Below are positions 12,030-14,482 of a stretch of DNA of 14,482 bases, piece after piece. The notes below the pieces were generated by a model. It saw nothing but the letters and a program-made list of their open reading frames with translations, was not told the DNA's origin and did no database searches. This DNA comes from Deltaproteobacteria bacterium (lineage in GTDB: Bacteria > Desulfobacterota > DSM-4660 > Desulfatiglandales > Desulfatiglandaceae): the NCBI GenBank assembly GCA_029932035.1, contig JAOZQV010000026.1, positions 1 to 14,482 on the forward strand, given 5' to 3'. Made by a program: the position numbers and the translations under genes. Positions within the stretch are counted from its first letter, which is position 1. Every line of letters begins with the position of its first letter.

Positions 12030-14411
12030 ATGGATTTGAATCTTGGCAGGGTTTTACATAACGGTTTTGGCCTGTTGTTCGCCATATTGGGGATTCTCAT
12101 ATGCGGCTGTTCGACATCCCCTGAAACCAAGGTGGATGGGGAGGATAAGGCCCTTAGTGTGGCAGTCATAGAGTCTGTTCGGACCGACGCAACTCCTAAG
12201 CAGGCCATTATTACCCTTGTCTGTTCAAAAAGAACGACTCATGGAGACCCCTTTGCTATGGCCAATCCTGCTCGAATAATTTTTGACATCAAGGGGACGC
12301 CGGGCAAGGATCTTCCCAAACAGGTAACACTCAAGGCAGGCCCTGTGAAGGAAATCATCATCAAAGACAAAGAGGGTGGGAATGCCGGGGTAGTGGTGTA
12401 TGTCCGGCATGAAAAAAACGATTCTCGCCTGATCAGGAGAGGGAAGGATATTGTCCTGGAAGTGACCCCCAAGGCGCCGAAAAAAGGGGCAGTGGAAAAG
12501 GGGGACGCGGCAGCAATGTCTCTGGCGCAGATTCTCGATGTGACCGTCACCCAACGCAAAGGAAACCGGACGCGTCTCAGTGTCGAGACGGACAAAAAGG
12601 TAAGATATGACGTTAAATTGGACAGGACGGTCCTGATTATCGATCTGAAGAACGGCCGAATAAAACCTGAGTTGATGAAAGAGCTGGACTCCGATCATGC
12701 TGTAGGGGCCGTCAACCGGGTTAATGCCTTTTACTCCGCATTAGACCATCACGTATCCCTGAGAATCACGCTGAGGAAACTTATCCCCTACCACATTACT
12801 CAGGAGGGTAAGACGCTGAATATCGATTTTGACGCCCTACCCGGGGAGATCCCCCTCGTTGCCTCGCAACCCGCAACCCGCAACCCGCAACCCGCAACCC
12901 GTAACTCGCAACCCGGAACCCGTAACTCGCAACCCGCATCACCAAAAAGGGTCCTTGAAAAAGCCAAAGGGGCAGAACCCGCTGCAACCCTATCCAGGGC
13001 CGGGTTGTTCGAGGCAACATCACAACAGTATGCGGGTGAGAGGATGAGCTTCGATTTCGTAGATACCGACATCAGGAATATCCTCACGTTGATCGCTGAA
13101 GTGGCAGGTATAAATATCGTCTGGGGGAGCGATGTTGAGGGCAAGATATCCATGAGGCTCGATAACATACCCTGGGATCAGGCCCTGGAAATGATACTGA
13201 GACCCAACGGTCTAACCTATCAGATTGAAGACGACGTCCTCTGGGTGGTCCCCAAGGAAAAACTCCGTGATATGGAGATCAAGGAGGGGAAGAGGAAAGG
13301 GGCCCTTTTAGCGGCAAAGAGACTCCAGGGGATCTTTGAAGCCAAGATTATCGAGTTCATCACCATAAGGAACAGAAAGGCATCCGATATCTTCAAGATG
13401 TTGGTTGGAGATCCGAACGCAGACCCCCCTATCAGACCCGCCTTAGATATTGAAGCAGCCGAGTCAGAAGAAGAGGAAGAGGGAGAGGAAGAAAAGGGGA
13501 AGAAGGTAAAGATAGCTACGCTGGACCTTTATCTTTCCTATGACCCCGGAACCAACATGATCATCGCCAACGGAGTCAGGGCAAAGGTCGATAAGGTCAA
13601 GGAACTCATCGCAAAGCTGGATGTAGCAGAAAAACAGGTCATGATCGAGGCCCGGGTGGTAGACGCCGTGACGACCTTTACCCGCGACCTCGGCATACAG
13701 TGGCAATCCCTTGATGGAACCAACCCCGGCATTTCAGGAGAGTGGTACAACAGCGGCACCAACTCCTGGGGCAGCAGCCAGTTCTCTACCAACGCGCCCG
13801 GCGGCTGGAACCCCAACATCGGCCTTGCCCTTGGCTGGCTCACGGGCGGCGGGTTGGGTTCTATAGCCCTTGATGCATCCTTAGCCCTGGGTGAGACAGA
13901 CGGGAAGGTCCATGTTATTTCAGCTCCCAAGGTCCTCGTAGTCAATGGAGGAGAGGCCCTCATATCCAGGGGAACGGTTACCTACGAACCAATCGTATCG
14001 TTAGATACAGTCGATGTGAAAGAAATGGAAGCGGTCCTCTCCCTTAAGGTTACGCCAACCATCAGCGCCGACGACTCGCATGTGACAATGGTTGTAGAGG
14101 TTACTGACGACCGACCACTCCCGGCAACCCAAAGAGAGAGTGAGGAAGGTCTGCAGGAGACTCAATCTGGCAGGACCGAAAAGTCGGTTACGACGACCCT
14201 GATGGTCAAGACAGGGGATACCGTTGTCATCGGAGGGATCTATCATAAACGTGAGCAGACTGTAGACACAGGAGTCCCCTGGCTCATGGACATCCCCCTG
14301 TTAGGCTGGCTGTTCAAGGCTCAACGCAAGGAACTGGAGAGGACTGAACTCTTGATATTCCTTACGCCAACAGTTGTGGATGCGCTGGTAGGGAAGGATG
14401 AGGCAGGATGA
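12030..14411 (+). CDS. pilQ: Type IV pilus secretin PilQ
   Basis: Seven hundred and ninety-three residues; GAGGAGG (12015-12021) is eight bases before the start. The signal segment ends in a possible lipobox (ICGC, Cys27, Ser at +2). Two AMIN domains for peptidoglycan binding lie at about 42-147 and 165-268. A repeat-encoded linker at 278-305 is followed by the secretin/TonB short N-terminal domain at 338-408 (MSFDFVDTDIRNILTLIAEV). The N1 domain at about 438-533 is interrupted by an acidic insert (477-489). The secretin barrel at about 535-785 carries VHVISAPKVLVVNGGEA, VPWLMDIPLLGWLFKAQ and ELLIFLTPTVVD. It forms the outer-membrane pore for the pilus and is joined to the inner complex by PilP. 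It is the last gene seen of the operon. Confidence 0.97.
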   Translation: MDLNLGRVLHNGFGLLFAILGILICGCSTSPETKVDGEDKALSVAVIESVRTDATPKQAIITLVCSKRTTHGDPFAMANPARIIFDIKGTPGKDLPKQVTLKAGPVKEIIIKDKEGGNAGVVVYVRHEKNDSRLIRRGKDIVLEVTPKAPKKGAVEKGDAAAMSLAQILDVTVTQRKGNRTRLSVETDKKVRYDVKLDRTVLIIDLKNGRIKPELMKELDSDHAVGAVNRVNAFYSALDHHVSLRITLRKLIPYHITQEGKTLNIDFDALPGEIPLVASQPATRNPQPATRNSQPGTRNSQPASPKRVLEKAKGAEPAATLSRAGLFEATSQQYAGERMSFDFVDTDIRNILTLIAEVAGINIVWGSDVEGKISMRLDNIPWDQALEMILRPNGLTYQIEDDVLWVVPKEKLRDMEIKEGKRKGALLAAKRLQGIFEAKIIEFITIRNRKASDIFKMLVGDPNADPPIRPALDIEAAESEEEEEGEEEKGKKVKIATLDLYLSYDPGTNMIIANGVRAKVDKVKELIAKLDVAEKQVMIEARVVDAVTTFTRDLGIQWQSLDGTNPGISGEWYNSGTNSWGSSQFSTNAPGGWNPNIGLALGWLTGGGLGSIALDASLALGETDGKVHVISAPKVLVVNGGEALISRGTVTYEPIVSLDTVDVKEMEAVLSLKVTPTISADDSHVTMVVEVTDDRPLPATQRESEEGLQETQSGRTEKSVTTTLMVKTGDTVVIGGIYHKREQTVDTGVPWLMDIPLLGWLFKAQRKELERTELLIFLTPTVVDALVGKDEAG
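12867..12936 (+). repeat. Ten in-frame CAACCCG heptamers inside pilQ
   Basis: Seven exact or near-exact CAACCCG units, one GAACCCG and two TAACTCG make ten contiguous heptamers. Because 7 is not a multiple of 3, three units (21 bases) encode one seven-residue protein repeat: QPATRNP, QPATRNS, QPGTRNS, QPAS. It lies in the linker between the second AMIN domain and the secretin N-domain and keeps the frame. Confidence 0.9.
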
Positions 14412-14462
14412 ACGGCGAACAGATGAACATTGAACCCGGAAATTTTGAATGGAAAAAATAGC

Positions 14463-14482
14463 ATTGTTCCGTAATCATAATC
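14463..14482. mobile_element. Foldback element copy D, cut by window end
   Basis: The last 20 bases are identical to 11938-11957, the left arm of copy C. The element lies about 50 bases after the pilQ stop; no terminator is visible between them. Confidence 0.5.

Overview
The window looks like a chromosomal segment of a Gram-negative, deltaproteobacterium-like organism (Desulfobacterota in the broad sense). This placement is an inference from three things: a type IVa pilus alignment operon (pilMNOPQ) with a small Cro/CI-type regulator in front, a cyclic-di-GMP riboswitch ahead of that operon, and the PilX-type minor pilin. No rRNA or other phylogenetic marker is present apart from lepA.

Layout. 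(1) 1-2140, minus strand: lepA (elongation factor 4) with its own sigma70-type promoter and a leader built of short tandem words. (2) 2140-2780: a mostly non-coding stretch with a strong intrinsic terminator that may end a structured RNA. (3) 2780-3730: a toxin-antitoxin junkyard. A ribbon-helix-helix-like antitoxin is followed by a vapC (PIN) toxin cut off after about 15 codons, abutting an intact, oppositely oriented higBA pair with a very clear promoter and a palindromic operator. (4) 3990-5834: a small secreted protein of unknown function, convergent with a PilX-like minor pilin. (5) 5835-6440: a repeat-rich control region. (6) 6364-14411, plus strand: sigma70 promoter, c-di-GMP-I (GEMM-I) riboswitch with intrinsic terminator, a G10 tract, a 66-residue HTH protein, then pilM, pilN, pilO, pilP, a secreted FlgO/CsgG-like protein, and pilQ.

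How the genes work together. PilM (cytoplasmic, actin-like) binds the N-terminus of PilN. PilN and PilO form the inner-membrane/periplasmic alignment complex, PilP links it to the secretin, and PilQ is the outer-membrane pore. The riboswitch would tie expression of this machine to c-di-GMP, and the HTH protein may add a second layer. The FlgO/CsgG-like protein between pilP and pilQ is an unexplained extra part, plausibly an envelope partner of PilQ.

The most unusual feature is the non-coding DNA. Nearly every spacer is made of short tandem 'words' with periods of 6, 7 or 9 bases. Two 165-bp foldback elements, 88% identical by hand alignment, lie upstream of pilP and of the FlgO-like gene; shorter relatives lie upstream of pilQ and at the window end. 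Their cores keep a decayed reading frame (MSKVSDHEKLHVYQ...) that resembles the start of four-helix-bundle (23S rRNA intervening-sequence type) proteins. One word family (CGGGTTN) has also entered the pilQ coding sequence, where ten heptamers are read as a seven-residue protein repeat.
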